DNA from: Drechslerella dactyloides
Taxonomy: Eukaryota > Ascomycota > Orbiliomycetes > Orbiliales > Orbiliaceae
NCBI GenBank assembly: GCA_020064725.1
Contig: JAGTWJ010000001.1
Location: 4,898,001 to 4,962,000, forward strand
Length of the DNA stretch: 64,000 bases
Direction: 5' to 3'
The notes under the pieces were generated by a model. The model was not told the DNA's origin. It searched no databases and was given only the letters and a program-made list of their open reading frames with translations. Position numbers and translations under genes: made by a program. Below, piece after piece: positions 19,856 through 31,842 of this stretch; the stretch's first letter is position 1, and each line of letters starts with the position of its first letter.

Positions 19856-21895
19856 TCAGTTCGATCGCTGCAATGGTTTATACATCGGGTTACTTGTCTC
19901 TTCTCTAAACGGGTAGCCGAGATCTTTAAGGAACTTGTCGAATGTGTCGGCGTCCTCGGCGGGGACTTGGATGCCTGCTAGAATCTGGCCGACGTCGGAA
20001 CCGTAGTTTCGATAGTGAAACAGGCTGATATTGTAGCTCGGTTGCATCGTGCGCAGAAATCTTGCCAGTGCACCGGGACGTTCTGGGAACTCTACAGATA
20101 TCATGAAACTCACGGTTAGAATATAGACACCGGAAATATCGATAGATGATAGCGAGAGCACTCACGAAAAGCGAAGAGTCGCTCGTTAGGAACTTCTTTT
20201 CCAGCGATGAAGAAGCGTGTATGCGTCTTCGCGAGCTCGTTGTCGCTGATATCATCCGCTTCCATTTCATCCTTGTTCAGGGCGTCCAGTAACTCCGGCA
20301 GGTCCTTATCCCGATCGGCGACCTGTATCGCCATGAAGATTTGTGCTCGTTCGTTATCGTTCATACGGTAGGTGAATTCGGTGACGTGGTGAGGGAGAAC
20401 GGATTCAATCATTGTGAGGAAAGCGCCCGGCCGTTCGGGAATGACGACGGAGAGGAGCGCTTCTTTGCGCTCGCCGAGCTGTGCGCGGTCTGCGACGAAG
20501 CGGAGACGATCGAAGTTCATGTTGGCACCGGAGAGGATGGCACAGTAGGAGTTCTTTTCGGAGGTTGGGTGGGCTTTGATGTACTTTTTCAGGCCAGCAA
20601 GGGCAAGTGCGCCAGCAGGTTCGACAATTGCTCTTGTGTCTATTCATTCGACATGTATCTCGTGTGAGCATTTCATGGTCCCTCGCTGTGTATAGAGTAT
20701 TATCATGAACGGGAAGAGGGGGGTTACCTTCGAAGACATCTTTGATGGCAGCACAGATCTCATCTGTGGACACCTGTAGGATCTCGTCGACGTTTTGCTG
20801 GCAGAGCCGGAAAGTCTCCTCGCCCACCAGCCTGACGGCAGCTCCGTCCGCAAACAATCCGACTTCTTTCAATGTAACTCTGTCTTTAAACTTCATGCTC
20901 TGGTACATGGCGTTCGCGTCGTACGTCTCCACGCCAATAACCTTGACATGAGGCGCGATACGCTTCAAGTAAACGGAGATACCCGCTATAAGGCCGCCGC
21001 CGCCGATACAGCAGAACACAGCTTTCAGATCTTGGATATTGCACTGCCGGATGAGCTCCACGCCGATAGTACCCTGGCCGGCGATGACGTACGGGTCATC
21101 GAAGGGAGAGATGTTGGTGAGCCCTTGCTCGATAGATAGGCGTCGGCATTCCTCCTTCGCAGCGTCGAAGTCGAGGCCGTGCAGAACGACTTTAGAGCCC
21201 AGGCGTGCGACATTTATGTGTTTTATAGCGGGCGTGCCCAGTGGCATAACGATAGTAGCTGGGATGCCCAGCGATTTCGCGGAGAGCGCGACACCCTGCG
21301 CATGGTTGCCTGGATATCGTTACGTTAGCACCAACGCAACAAGTAGGAATCCGTCGTGAATCGATGAGGGCAAAAAAGTACCAGCAGAGCAGGCGATGAC
21401 GCCTTTCTTCCTCTCCTCCTCTGATAGATGGGCGATCTTATTGTGTGCTCCACGGATCTTGAAGCTGAACACTGGCTGCAGATCCTCCCGTTTCAAGAGA
21501 ACGTTGCACCCTAACCGCGCACTAAGGTTCGTAGCCTGCGTCAGTGGCGTCTCTTTGACAACTTCGTACACGCGCGAAGTCAGGATGAGGCGCAGGTACT
21601 GTAATCCCGTGCAGAGTTATATAATATTAGCGGTCGTTCTATATATTGGGTCTGGATTATGAGCAAACGGTAAGGCGCAGGTACATACGTCTGGATGGCC
21701 ATCCGGGAGCAGGTAGTCGGGTGGAACCGCGAAATTGGGCTTGAACTCCCCGTTAGTTGGCGACGGCGTCGCATTATACTCGGTGATACCGTTGAGGTGA
21801 GGATACGAGTCGAGCAGGTTGCGGTCGATCATGTTGAGGGACTGAGTTTCGATATCAAGACACAGCTGGCGTCCGGGCTGTTCCGTCATGGCCAT
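19856..21895 (-). CDS. ilv1: Threonine dehydratase (L-threonine ammonia-lyase, biosynthetic)
   Basis: Five exons (21895-21689, 21598-21382, 21309-20728, 20639-20166, 20091-19856) give 571 residues. The enzyme deaminates threonine to 2-oxobutanoate, the first step of isoleucine synthesis, usually in mitochondria. The PLP lysine sits in VFSFKIRGAHNK; the phosphate-binding loop is CCIGGGGLIAG. Two ACT-like regulatory domains follow, starting SVVIPERPGAFL and FQFPERPGALARFL, the arrangement that gives isoleucine feedback. The visible N-terminus (MAMTEQPGRQ) is not a convincing mitochondrial presequence, so a targeting exon may lie upstream. A Gcn4/CpcA-like TGAGTC occurs about 10 bp before this ATG. 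Confidence 0.96.
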
Positions 21896-22567
21896 GGCTG
21901 CGGAATGAGTCGTACTTAAATCTCAGCTGGTTGGAATGTTGTCGAGAGCTCGCGGGTGTCGAAACGGCAGGCGCCAGGGTAAAGGAGCGTGGTTGGTCGG
22001 GAACATCTAGAACCCGATATCGGTAGCCTGGTTGAGCGTATTCTTTCAAGGATTGTGTGTCAAGCTACGTCTCGTAGAAGGCCTTAGAACTTTTGTGCGC
22101 AGGCCACCATGTCGGTTTGGGAATTAAAGCTCGCAAGACCACGTTAAGCGGGCTCCGACGCCTGGTGGATCCGGGTGACATGGGCAACGCAGACTTGCAC
22201 CTTTTTGAACGCTCAAAATGACGCTTGACACCGTTCGAGATGCAGGCTCGGAGGTCTCGGCTCAGCTACGACGTAAATTGCAGTCATGGGGGTATCTATT
22301 CGTTCTCAAACGGCGACGCTAACATCTTTTCAGAAGCTTGCCGCTGCCACAGACAAATTTCGATCGAAATTTGGTAAGATATTCATACAAAGATAAGATG
22401 CGGATACAACCCCTCGATATGCAGACTAGTATCTCGGAAAACTCTAAAACCTTATGCGCCGGATATCATACCCTTCTTGCAAGCTTCATTCCCAAATCAG
22501 ACATTATTCAGACATTAGTAAGATGGTAAGGAGACTCGTAGATAAGTAATAAACAGAAACGGATAAT
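21896..22567. other. Upstream region of ILV1 and 3' flank of the permease
   Basis: No gene is seen. It contains the TGAGTC motif near 21906 (single mismatch to the TGASTCA Gcn4/CpcA site). A reading frame at 21855-22049 overlaps the ILV1 start in another frame and might represent an alternative 5' exon, which cannot be resolved from sequence. Confidence 0.4.
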
Positions 22568-25219
22568 CTAGTTGTCCGCGAGGGACCTGGATAGAGTTTG
22601 GTGGTGGCGTGTAATATGCTATTACGTACGAGTCAGTAAGTAACCGCAGTCCAGGCACCAGTACCGATTATATGCGAAGATAGGTGGAATATAACTCACA
22701 ATATATCGCACAACCTGGCTGCCGTCCGCCAGGTACTCTCGCTGCGTCTCTACGGCATATCCGAACAAAGGTAGCACCTTCGCGAACCCAACCCAATATA
22801 GTATACCTCCTATCAATACGCAGATGCCCGTAACGGGGATTGAAAAGTAGTTGTTTAATCCGAAGCCCGGTATCGCGCAGTTGGGCACAAACATAGCAAC
22901 CACCAGATAGCAATTGAATACTGTCCAGGCCACCGTGAACGGCCATTTGACATGAAAGCTAGTCCGCTCTTCTCTCCAGGTCGATTTCGGATGGTATTGT
23001 AGGTACAATAGACCGACTCCGAGGAAAATGTTGATTAGCGTCCGACAGTACGTCGCAAACGTGTTCAAGAAAGTATAGCCGCTCTCATAACGCCCCAAGG
23101 CTAGCACCCACAGTGAGGTGAAGATCCAGTGGAGGAAGAGACCACCGGAGGGTGCTTGCCGAGGCCAGTCGCTAGCCCAGAACTTCGACCAGGGCAAGAT
23201 GCCTTCTTTCCCAAGCTCCTGCTTGGCTAAAGAATTTCAAAAATGTTAGCTGATGGGCCGGCGGGCTGCGGTTAGGTGCTTTGCGGGCGTACTAACCACG
23301 CGAGAGAGCGAAGGAAGCAGCAAAGACATTGCCCAATGCCGAAAGTCCAATGAATGTCGGAACAGCAGTGTTGCTAAAGCTTTCGGCAACCTTCAACTTC
23401 CTGAAAAAGTTGACGGCGACAGCATTCGCCGTTCCCTGGATGATCTCCTGTTTCGACAGGGCCGCAAACTTATAAGAAACCGTTAGCAGGGTATCCAATG
23501 CATGGTTCAAGTTGTAGCTACTCACATATGCGATGTTCGCGAGGACGTAGAGGACTATCACAGTCGACACAGCGATCGGGGCGGACCACTTGAGCGTCTT
23601 CGTTGGGTTTTTAACTTCCGAAAGAACCTATATATTGGGATAACGTCAGCCTCGTGTATTACTCAAGTCTGTATCGGCGCACGAACTCACATAGTTGGCG
23701 TTCTCCCAGCCAGTGTACGCGAAGATGACCTGCGCTAATGCTACTGGTGCATTGTTCGCATCTTCGCCGCATGCAATCATTGCCCGAACATCCGGCGGCG
23801 TTTCCACCGTTGTAGAGTTCCAGACTCCATCGAAGTACCTGTAGTTTCCGCTCTTCTGCCCATTATCGAGGACTCCCTCGGGGTTTGCGAGGACAGCAAA
23901 CCCAGCACATACTACAACCATCAAGATGATGATCTTGAAACTACCTAAGAAATTGCCGAGATGGATTCCAAGACGGGGGAGGAACGCATGGATCAGGCAG
24001 ATTCCTTCAGAAGATCGCGTTAGCACAGTAAACCTGGTTGCATCAGGATATAGGCATCTCTTTCACACCTGTGATGACGAAGAAGCCCACCAGCGCCCTC
24101 AACCATAATGGAGATGTCTGCTGGTCGATATCGTTGGCAGCGAGGAACATGTAGTTCGTGAAGAGGACCACATTCGCGGCGGTGACCTGCGATGTCACAA
24201 ACTGGAACGCGAAGAGACATCTGCCGGATCCGAAGTCTGGTCAGCATACTCCACTGTGACACCTTGGCACCCAGCCTTGCTCTGATTCTACATACGTTGC
24301 AAAGTATTTTGGTTTTGTTATTATTCTCTCGAGCTATAGATAGTGGCTTCGCGGTCAGTCTCCAGGGGTTTCTGCATGTATGCCTGTCTGAAGGATCACT
24401 GTACGTTGCCTGGCTTGCTGCCTTAACGTAGTACAAAAGCACCGCCTTGGGGAATCAACGCACATATATCTTCTCTCCGCCGCTTCGAGGCAACGCCAAA
24501 CCAAACTCCAGATATACAAACAACCTGCGAACGAGACTTGGTGAGCTTCTACAATCCACATCGATTGAACCGCGACCGGAACACATACCCCCTAAAGTAC
24601 AGATACTTATGTTAGTGACAGATGCTCAGCTTGATTGAATTTCGGCTATTCAGAAGGTTGCTTACAGTAACGAAACAACACCACCGATAATCCAGAAGAA
24701 CAGGGACGTGCCCGTGCTGTCAGTTGAGCGGACAATCTGGTCCACAGTTGCAAAGATACCAGAGCCGATGATACGGTTTACGATCAGCAGTGCTGTCGAT
24801 GTATAACCGAGCTTCCGGTCTACAAGGAGTCCATAACGTTAGTAATTATGTCGTCCAAAATCCAGTCTGCATCCCAATCATCCGTCCGAATAATGTTGTG
24901 GCTCATGCTCATTGTCGCGGTAGATACACAAGCTCAAGGCCTATGAGCATGACTCGCCATAGATTCCTAACTTCTCTGACTACGCCTCGCCAACTTAATC
25001 GATTGTTTGCATACCTTCTGGGATGATATAATGATATGGCGCGCTTTCGTCAATTGACTTCTCGTCGCCCTGTTGACCCGCGGCCGTCGCAACTCGATGG
25101 TTTGCCGCGGCGTCGCTCGTTGACCTCGTTGGCAACGGAATATAATCATCTTCCGTCGGCTCTGGTACGAAAGTCCGTTGATATATCGTCGTCATCTTGG
25201 GCGAAGAAGGGTCTGCCAT
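22568..25219 (-). CDS. Amino-acid permease, high-affinity methionine permease (Mup1) type
   Basis: Eleven exons reconstruct a 592-residue LAT-family transporter: 25219-25015, 24819-24666, 24591-24589, 24524-24464, 24333-24296, 24220-24069, 24004-23691, 23627-23526, 23468-23297, 23226-22700 and 22618-22568. Landmarks in order: NRIIGSGIF in TM1, YLEFGLALPRSGGEKIY, LERIITKPKYFAT, FAYTGWENANY, SRAKQELGKEGILP and a last hydrophobic region ending VVRYI. Members import methionine or related neutral amino acids at the plasma membrane. The 3-nt exon restores the family's SxxGL spacing. The last intron is optional: without it the frame ends at 22622 with a different tail. Specificity is inferred from family resemblance only. 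Confidence 0.9.
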
Positions 25220-27074
25220 TAATTTCAAAAGTCAACCAACAGAGGTCAAGACAAACAAAGACCACGAAAAACCGACCACGACCTGGGAATGGGCGCGGTT
25301 TTGATACCTACATACGAGGCGAAAGAAATATTTAGGCAGCCGCTTTATGGCTTGATCCCGCGGTCTCTACCTAAAGTGCAGCCTCGCGAGCTATCGCATC
25401 AGGCCCCGCTTCGCCAATGCTCGGATATCGGGATTGATTGCTAAACGAATAGGTAGCGTGACTACTCCTGACGTTGTTGAAAACGGCAAGCTCTCGATAA
25501 CAAGACGGAAACAATCGCCAGGAAGGAATGGAGCGAAACATCGTGGGGGAAAGGAAGGGAATGCGCGATACCAGGGTTTTGAATCAGTCCTCGGCGCTGT
25601 GTAGGGATAACCGTCGCCCCATAATTAGACCGATCCGATGGGCGTGCGCTGCGGCGGCATTGGGGAATGCAGGGTTGACAAGCATTCGCTATCGGCGGCC
25701 CTTTCCATTTAGTCATACACACCCAATGACGAGGAGGCTGAACATAATCCCTCGGCCTTCTTGGCCGCCGAACTACCAGAGTTGGTCTCATGGCCACACG
25801 CCCAAGTTGCGCATCCTCACCCCCGGCATCCGGAACTACAGGGAAGGGCAGGCAGCATGGCGTGGCGTCTGCAAGCTAAGGACCAAGCTTCGAGGTTGCA
25901 GTCGAGAAACGGGAAGGGATTGCTTACACTTTCACCCGCTGACAAGGATGGGGGCACGAAACTAAGCCCACCTTGGCCGCATAGTCGAAGTCAACCATTG
26001 GGTCAGTTGTTCTCCCAGTGACAGCTTCGCCCACCACCAAAAATATTTCTCATCCCCCTCGGCAGAAGGGTCGTGCTTCTAATTCGATGCTAGCCTGAGA
26101 TTTGGAAGGGGCATTAGAGATATGCACATGATAACAAATCCCGACGATAACCCTGACCCCGCGGCGCCAAACTCCTATTCGTGCCTGAGCCATCAGGGCG
26201 CTCAAATCACGGCTGGCAGACCGGGAAGCTATTTCGACATTTAAGCTCCGACAGCCGTAGAGTTCTTAAAATTATCGGAAGGTTGCGGCGACTTCGAGTC
26301 AGCAATAAGATCAGCACTCGTGCTACAGCATGAGAGGCTAGTCGAGAGGCGCAAGGCTGGAATGGATACTTGCCTCCCTCTGGCGCACACGACACTTTCC
26401 ATGTCGCTGGCCAGAAGCAGTGCTCCCGACACACGAATGCACGGATGCTTAGAGCCGGCATGCCGAAAATGCAAAGGTTAGTACCCTTTGGGCAGCGCTG
26501 GTCTTGTGATTTGCTCCTGGTCATTAGATGAACGGCGAACCAACGAATCTGGCTCTAGCATTCTCCTCACTTCTCTGAATGCAGGACAAGGACACAGAAG
26601 CAGAGAGAAATAGCTAGCCCGGTCGAAAGTCCAGCGCCAGGAGTGAAAGCACAAATCAGTGACCTCCCTCCCTCCGCCTTGTTGGAGGTGGCTAAATAAA
26701 ACCAAACCCTTGGAGCCCTCCTCGCACAGGATTTGAAGTACCGGAGTAGTAATGGCATCAAGTTCATAAGGAACTACGCAGCCAACAAGGAACCCCATCC
26801 CTCCGCGAAACATGCATATTCATATCAAACCGACTCGCCAAACCCAAGCTATCTCCACTCATGGTTCTGGTCTGCGGTGTTTCACGCTTGTGGATCTCCA
26901 TCTCGAACATACGTAATTGAATTCCGTTATCTACAGCATCCTACAGCTTGGAAGCGCCCTTACCCTCCCGCCGAAGACGAGCGCCGTCCGTCAGACCGAC
27001 TGCCGACGTTTTTAAACTAGGCTTCCAGGCACACGACGGCAAGCTGACTCCACCGAAAAGCTGGATTTGTCTTC
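25220..27074. other. 1.85-kb divergent intergenic region
   Basis: Promoters of the permease (-) and the 883-residue unknown gene (+). Overlapping ORFs at 25462-25965 and 26207-26813 exist on both strands, with Cys/Arg/Pro-rich composition and no domain, and are probably chance. No repeat or RNA gene is seen. Confidence 0.45.
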
Positions 27075-30000
27075 ATGGCGGCCCTCGACTACGACTTTCA
27101 CGACTTCCTGAGGACCTCGCGGATCGGCTTCCGACTCTATAAAAACAACTTTGCGGACTGCGACGGGGCCCCGCGGCCGTACCGAGACTGCGGAGACCGG
27201 TTGCTCATTCTCAGCGCCTGTCTCCGGCTGCTTCACGACCAGGGCAACGTGGAGAATGGCCTCTTCGTCGGGAATGTCCAGGCGCAGGTCAACAAGTATG
27301 TTCCCCGGATTGGGGACTTTCGCACCACTATCGAGGACGTCGGCGCCCTGATACGCGAGATTTCGGAGGACGGTAAGCCGCCATGGGAGTCGCTGGCGCA
27401 ATCAGAGGAGGACCTCGGCGAGCTGGAGAAGCTGTCGAGCGCCATGCGCAAGCAGAATCGTTCGATCCATAATATTCTCGTCCTAGATCGCATGCTGGAT
27501 ACGTAAGTGAATGAATGCGTCTCGTGAGCATTATTCTCAGCCTTACCTCCCAACCGCCTGCGTTGACTCTGTTACTGACAACACATTCTGTATAATGCAT
27601 CTAGAAACCGCGCGCTCGAAATCCTCGACTGCGGTATGACAAGACCGCTTGCCGAGCTTCCCGGCTCGATGGCAGGCCAGATGGCCAGCCTCGGGATCAC
27701 GGATGACGAAGGCCGGTTTCGGTGTTCCGTGCCGGTCGTTAACCAGACCTATGACGACGACGTTGTGTCACCTATATCACCACATGTGCTCAGCGCGCAC
27801 ATGCCCAACCAGAAGGAGTCGTCGATATGGGGGTCCGATGTCAAGTATAGCGGGACAGGCGTGGGACTCCACCTTGGCCGTCCGACTAGGAGACAGTCGA
27901 CGACCAATCAGGACTTTTATGGCATCCATCGGACGAACTCGATGAGTAATTCTTCGGACACCGGGCGTAGTCAATCGGGTAGCTCGTCGCGGAATACTTC
28001 CACGCAGACGCTGGATAGTCCTGGGAACAGCTCGCCGGCGAACAGTCCCACATATTATGTCTCGCATACCGGCGGTGCGAACAGCGCCTTTCGGGATCGT
28101 GATAAAGTGCGGTATGACGAGATTGCGCAGATCAGCGGCATGAGGATACAGCCAGCCCTGAGTAGCAGGTCATCCGACTCGCCGACCAATCTGTCTGCGG
28201 ATTTTGCGCCGCACAGCCCGCCGATGGGGTTCCAGGCTCGAGGGATTGCAGAGCTAGGGTCGGGGTCGGGGTCTATAAGGACTTCAAGACGGCCTCTATC
28301 GTCGACGGGCTCGACGGGCTCGGCTCCACTCCATCCGCTTGTCACACCGAATCAGCAACCTTCGCATCACTATGAAAGTCCTGTGCACTCACCGCGGGAA
28401 ACCAGTCGGCAACGGCAGCGAGACTCCAGCTATTCAGACGGCTCCAACGGCCACTCTTCGGAATTCGGACGGCCCAGTCAGACGACATTGGCATATGGGA
28501 GGGATTCTTCGGCAGGGCCGTCTTCAAGAGGCCTCGAGTTCTCTCCTCCTAGCGGAGTGCCACGACGGAACTCCGAACTGGCCGCCATCTTGAACGCGTC
28601 GAATCGTGGATCGGAATATGAATCCAATGCGAGACCGCGGCAAAACCTCGACATCCACGAGTCCTTCCACCCGCGACAAGGGTCTCGCAACAATTCTTTC
28701 GCGCTCGCTCAAGATGTAAGATATATACTACCTTTCGAAGGATGACACTGGTGCTAACGATACCGCTAGATCTATGCCGATGCTCCATTCTCACCGGACA
28801 CCTTTGGTTTGGATCTGTCAGGTCGACCGCAGCGGCCCGCCTCGATCTCGTCGAGGGACAGCAGAGGCGAGGAGACCCTCAAGCCCGGCGAGAGCCTAAT
28901 CTATCACGGGTACGTAGCAACAGCTCCTCCACTCTACTCCTGCCAGTTGTTAACAGTCATGCTCTAGGAAACCGCTTTCCTCGAATGTCATCGAAGGATC
29001 CTACGACTCGTCAGAGCTGCGCGTCTATAAGAACTCGCTTAACGACGTTTACCGCTTCGTCACGACTCTCGTCGACGACAACGGCGTGACCATCTCGACG
29101 TCGCAGCAGCACTTCAGACCGCGGGAGCTCGAGCTGGTCCCGGAATACGGGTACGACCCGAAGGCCCTACCGGTCCTTTGGTTCCGCGAAGTAGAGGATG
29201 TGAACAAGATCCGTCGCCCGCTTGATATCATGCCGGAGAAGGAGGTGCCCGCGCTGCCCGTGTACAGCTTCCGCAGCGTGCCCGAGATGTTGGATTTCCA
29301 GAGCGCCATGCTCTCGGAGATCTGCTATCTAGATATGTACGTTGATATTGATTCATTCACAATCGGTCGTGCAGAGTTCCAAGAAGACTAACGAGTGCTG
29401 TATGTTGTAGTGAGACGGTGCGGTTCGTTCGGCTCAAGGGCTCCGCGAAGGAGACGCGGCGGATTGACAACACCCGCGTGCAGCTGTGGCACCCGGCGCC
29501 GTCGGACAAGAGGCAGATTGACGACGCAGCGTCGTTTGTGACCGTCGGCACGACGCGGACGCATGCGAACCCGGAAATCATGCGGCTCAAGTGGTCGCGC
29601 ATGGTCATCTACCTCGGTCGCTCCAACGACTTTGTCACCGTTTTCAGTACGTCATCTTCAGACTAGACATTGTCACTATGTACCTACATATCTGGGGAAT
29701 TGGTTACTAATGTTTTGCGGATACAGTCACGGACGATATCACCATTCGCCAGTCGAAAAAGAGCAACACGTTGGTCTTCGAACCGACAAAGTACACTGGC
29801 CGCGCGCTGTTCAAGTCCCGCGACGGAGTCAAGGCCAAGGTTGTCGGCGGAGGCCGCAAGAAGGGCGGTGTGCGGCTTGACATGAAGGGTCTGCGACCGG
29901 ACGAAGAGGAGAACTTCCCCATGTTCAGGACATTCGAGATCGAGTTTGAGGATGCGGAGAGTACGTATACAAATACTGTTGCCATCGTTTTCCCGCAGCT

Positions 30001-30181
30001 TGTCGGTCATCACGCGGTCGTATATAGTACGATAGCTAACGTATATGTGTGAATAGGTCAAGTACGGTTTCTCTCGGTCTGGGACCAATTGATCCAGGAG
30101 CGGCGGCGGATGCGCAGCATCATCGAGCGACGCAGGCGACTCGCTGAAGAGCGCGTGCTCCTAGGCGGCGGCGGCAACTAG
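27075..30181 (+). CDS. Large fungal protein of unknown function, seven exons
   Basis: Exons 27075-27502, 27605-28715, 28770-28918, 28968-29336, 29411-29646, 29727-29960 and 30057-30181 give 883 residues with frame kept at every junction. The N-terminal 140 residues are helical and globular (FHDFLRTSRIGFRLYKNNF; LLILSACLRLLHDQGNVENG), resembling the start of fungal proteins with a Ser/Thr-rich middle. Residues about 190-510 are a disordered Ser/Pro/Arg/Gly stretch with many SP and RxxS sites, suggesting phosphorylation. The C-terminal third is beta-rich and ordered, with LPVLWFREVEDVNKIRRP and WSRMVIYLGRSNDFVTVF, and ends in a basic helix (RRRMRSIIERRRRLAEER). I recall no named function. Confidence 0.85.
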
Positions 30182-31275
30182 ATTCCTTACCGCCTCATCT
30201 CTCTCTTTCCCTCGAGAATTTACCCTGAAATATAATATCACGACCATTTACGACTTTTCTTTATTATTTTCACCTGTGTGGAGGTCATCTTGCTTGTTCG
30301 ATGTATAAAGCATGATTGAGGCTGGCCTGTTGGATACTCACTTACTTACTTACGATACGATACGATGCGATATTGCCTCTGTACGTTTGACTGTCGAGCG
30401 ATGATACCAGGGGATTTTTCTTGTTTGATTGTTACATTTTCTCTCGCTCTGGCCGCCCCCTTCTTTCTTTCTTTCCTTCTTTTCTTCTCCTGTTAATGTT
30501 TCGCTTCTTATCTCTCTCTGTATACCCTTTCGAAGATGCGACTGTTGGGTTATATACCATACCATTACATTAGCGGTACAGTTGTATGTATATTCTCGAG
30601 TTTCTATTAGTTATGGTTGGGTGGGGAACAAAAACGGCGTTTGATTCGATATCACTGGATTCTTTGTTCCTTCTATTCTTCTTATTACATCTTGCTCACA
30701 TGGCTAGATCAAAGCCAGTAGCAGGATAGCGTGCATGGTTTGTAGATAACATAATGCACATGTACCTCTAGAGCTCTGTTGTGCCATACGCTGTTGGTTC
30801 CTTATAGTTTGTTCGGGGCATGCTGCAGTTAGCTGCAGGATCCATTGTTTCTTTGAGAACATTGATTTTCCGGTTGGAACTTAAGCGCTCGTCGGATGGA
30901 GCACAGTCAGACCACCATTGGTCTACCTCCACTGCGTCCCCGCATGAAGCCAGGAGGATTTATTTCAATTCGGGAGCTCTGGATCGAGTGAACGACGTTA
31001 TATTGATATTTCCATCTCGAACGCAACTTGAAGACCTCAAGCTACACATGTAGCTAACAAAGTAGCATACGTAAAAACAAAACCTAACGCCATTGCATAT
31101 ATCTCATCGCCGCCCGCTGGGGATTTGTCTCCCTCCGTATGGTTCCGTCTGGTTCCAATCCATTTGAAAGTCAATTCCAATTGTGCTATCTGCTGATATA
31201 CTGCCCGCGCCCATCCCCACGAGCCAATGCGTGTCCTATGTCATTGCATGCCATATATCTCTTGTTTTACATTCC
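30182..31275. other. Convergent intergenic region; short microsatellites
   Basis: 3' flanks of the unknown gene (+) and the RPEL gene (-). It contains a CTTA tetranucleotide run near 30338-30352 followed by ACGAT/ACGATG repeats to about 30371, and pyrimidine-rich tracts around 30455-30490. No gene is seen. Confidence 0.45.
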
Positions 31276-31842
31276 CTAGTTTGGACTCCGCGGGTCTTCA
31301 TCGGCTGTTGATTTTGATAAAAAAAACCATTGTTAGCTTGTAATGAATACCCATGGGCAAAAAACGCGATGCGGTCGAGTACGTAAGGGAATCTCGAGAG
31401 GGAATATACACATACCATTCAAAATGCCCTTCGCCATAACCTCTTCCGGCTCGGGCCGCGAAGCCAGCTTGGTATTCAAGCTATCGGTCAGCATGCTCTT
31501 CTCCAGCTCTTTCTTATGCCCCAGAAGCGCGGGCGCGACGTGGCTGTCCGGCAGGATGCCACGTTCCTCGAGCTCATGGCGCTCGGGACGGGTTGCGAGG
31601 CCCTTTTTGAGGTTATCAACAATCATAGCGTGCTTGAGGTCATCTTGCTGCGCTTGGATGGTTGCAGGGCCAGTGCCGTGCAGGATGTTGCGGTCGAGGA
31701 GATCCTTAGGGTCTGGGCGGTGGGCGAGGCGGGCCTCGAGATTTGGCTGTGGGTTGGAGGGGGAGAGGGTGGACGAGGAGTCGATGACGGGTGTGTCGGT
31801 CCCCCCGGCGGTGTTGATGGTTGGGACGGCAGTTTCGGTCAT
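31276..31842 (-). CDS. RPEL-repeat protein (three repeats)
   Basis: Two exons (31842-31416 and 31304-31276) give 151 residues ending NADEDPRSPN. Three RPEL-type repeats are visible: LEARLAHRPDPKDLLDRNIL, LKKGLATRPERHELEERGIL and LNTKLASRPEPEEVMAKGIL, with spacers of about 22-25 residues. RPEL motifs bind monomeric actin in animal MRTF and Phactr proteins; in fungi small proteins of this type are common but, to my knowledge, not well characterised. The N-terminal 30 residues are Ser/Thr/Pro-rich. The last exon is only 29 nt. There is no DNA-binding or phosphatase-binding region, so it looks like a stand-alone RPEL array. Confidence 0.9.

Noticed and set aside
26207..26813. Overlapping minus-strand ORFs in the permease upstream region
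   Set aside because: Cys/Arg/Ser-rich frames in two registers without splice continuity; more likely promoter DNA.
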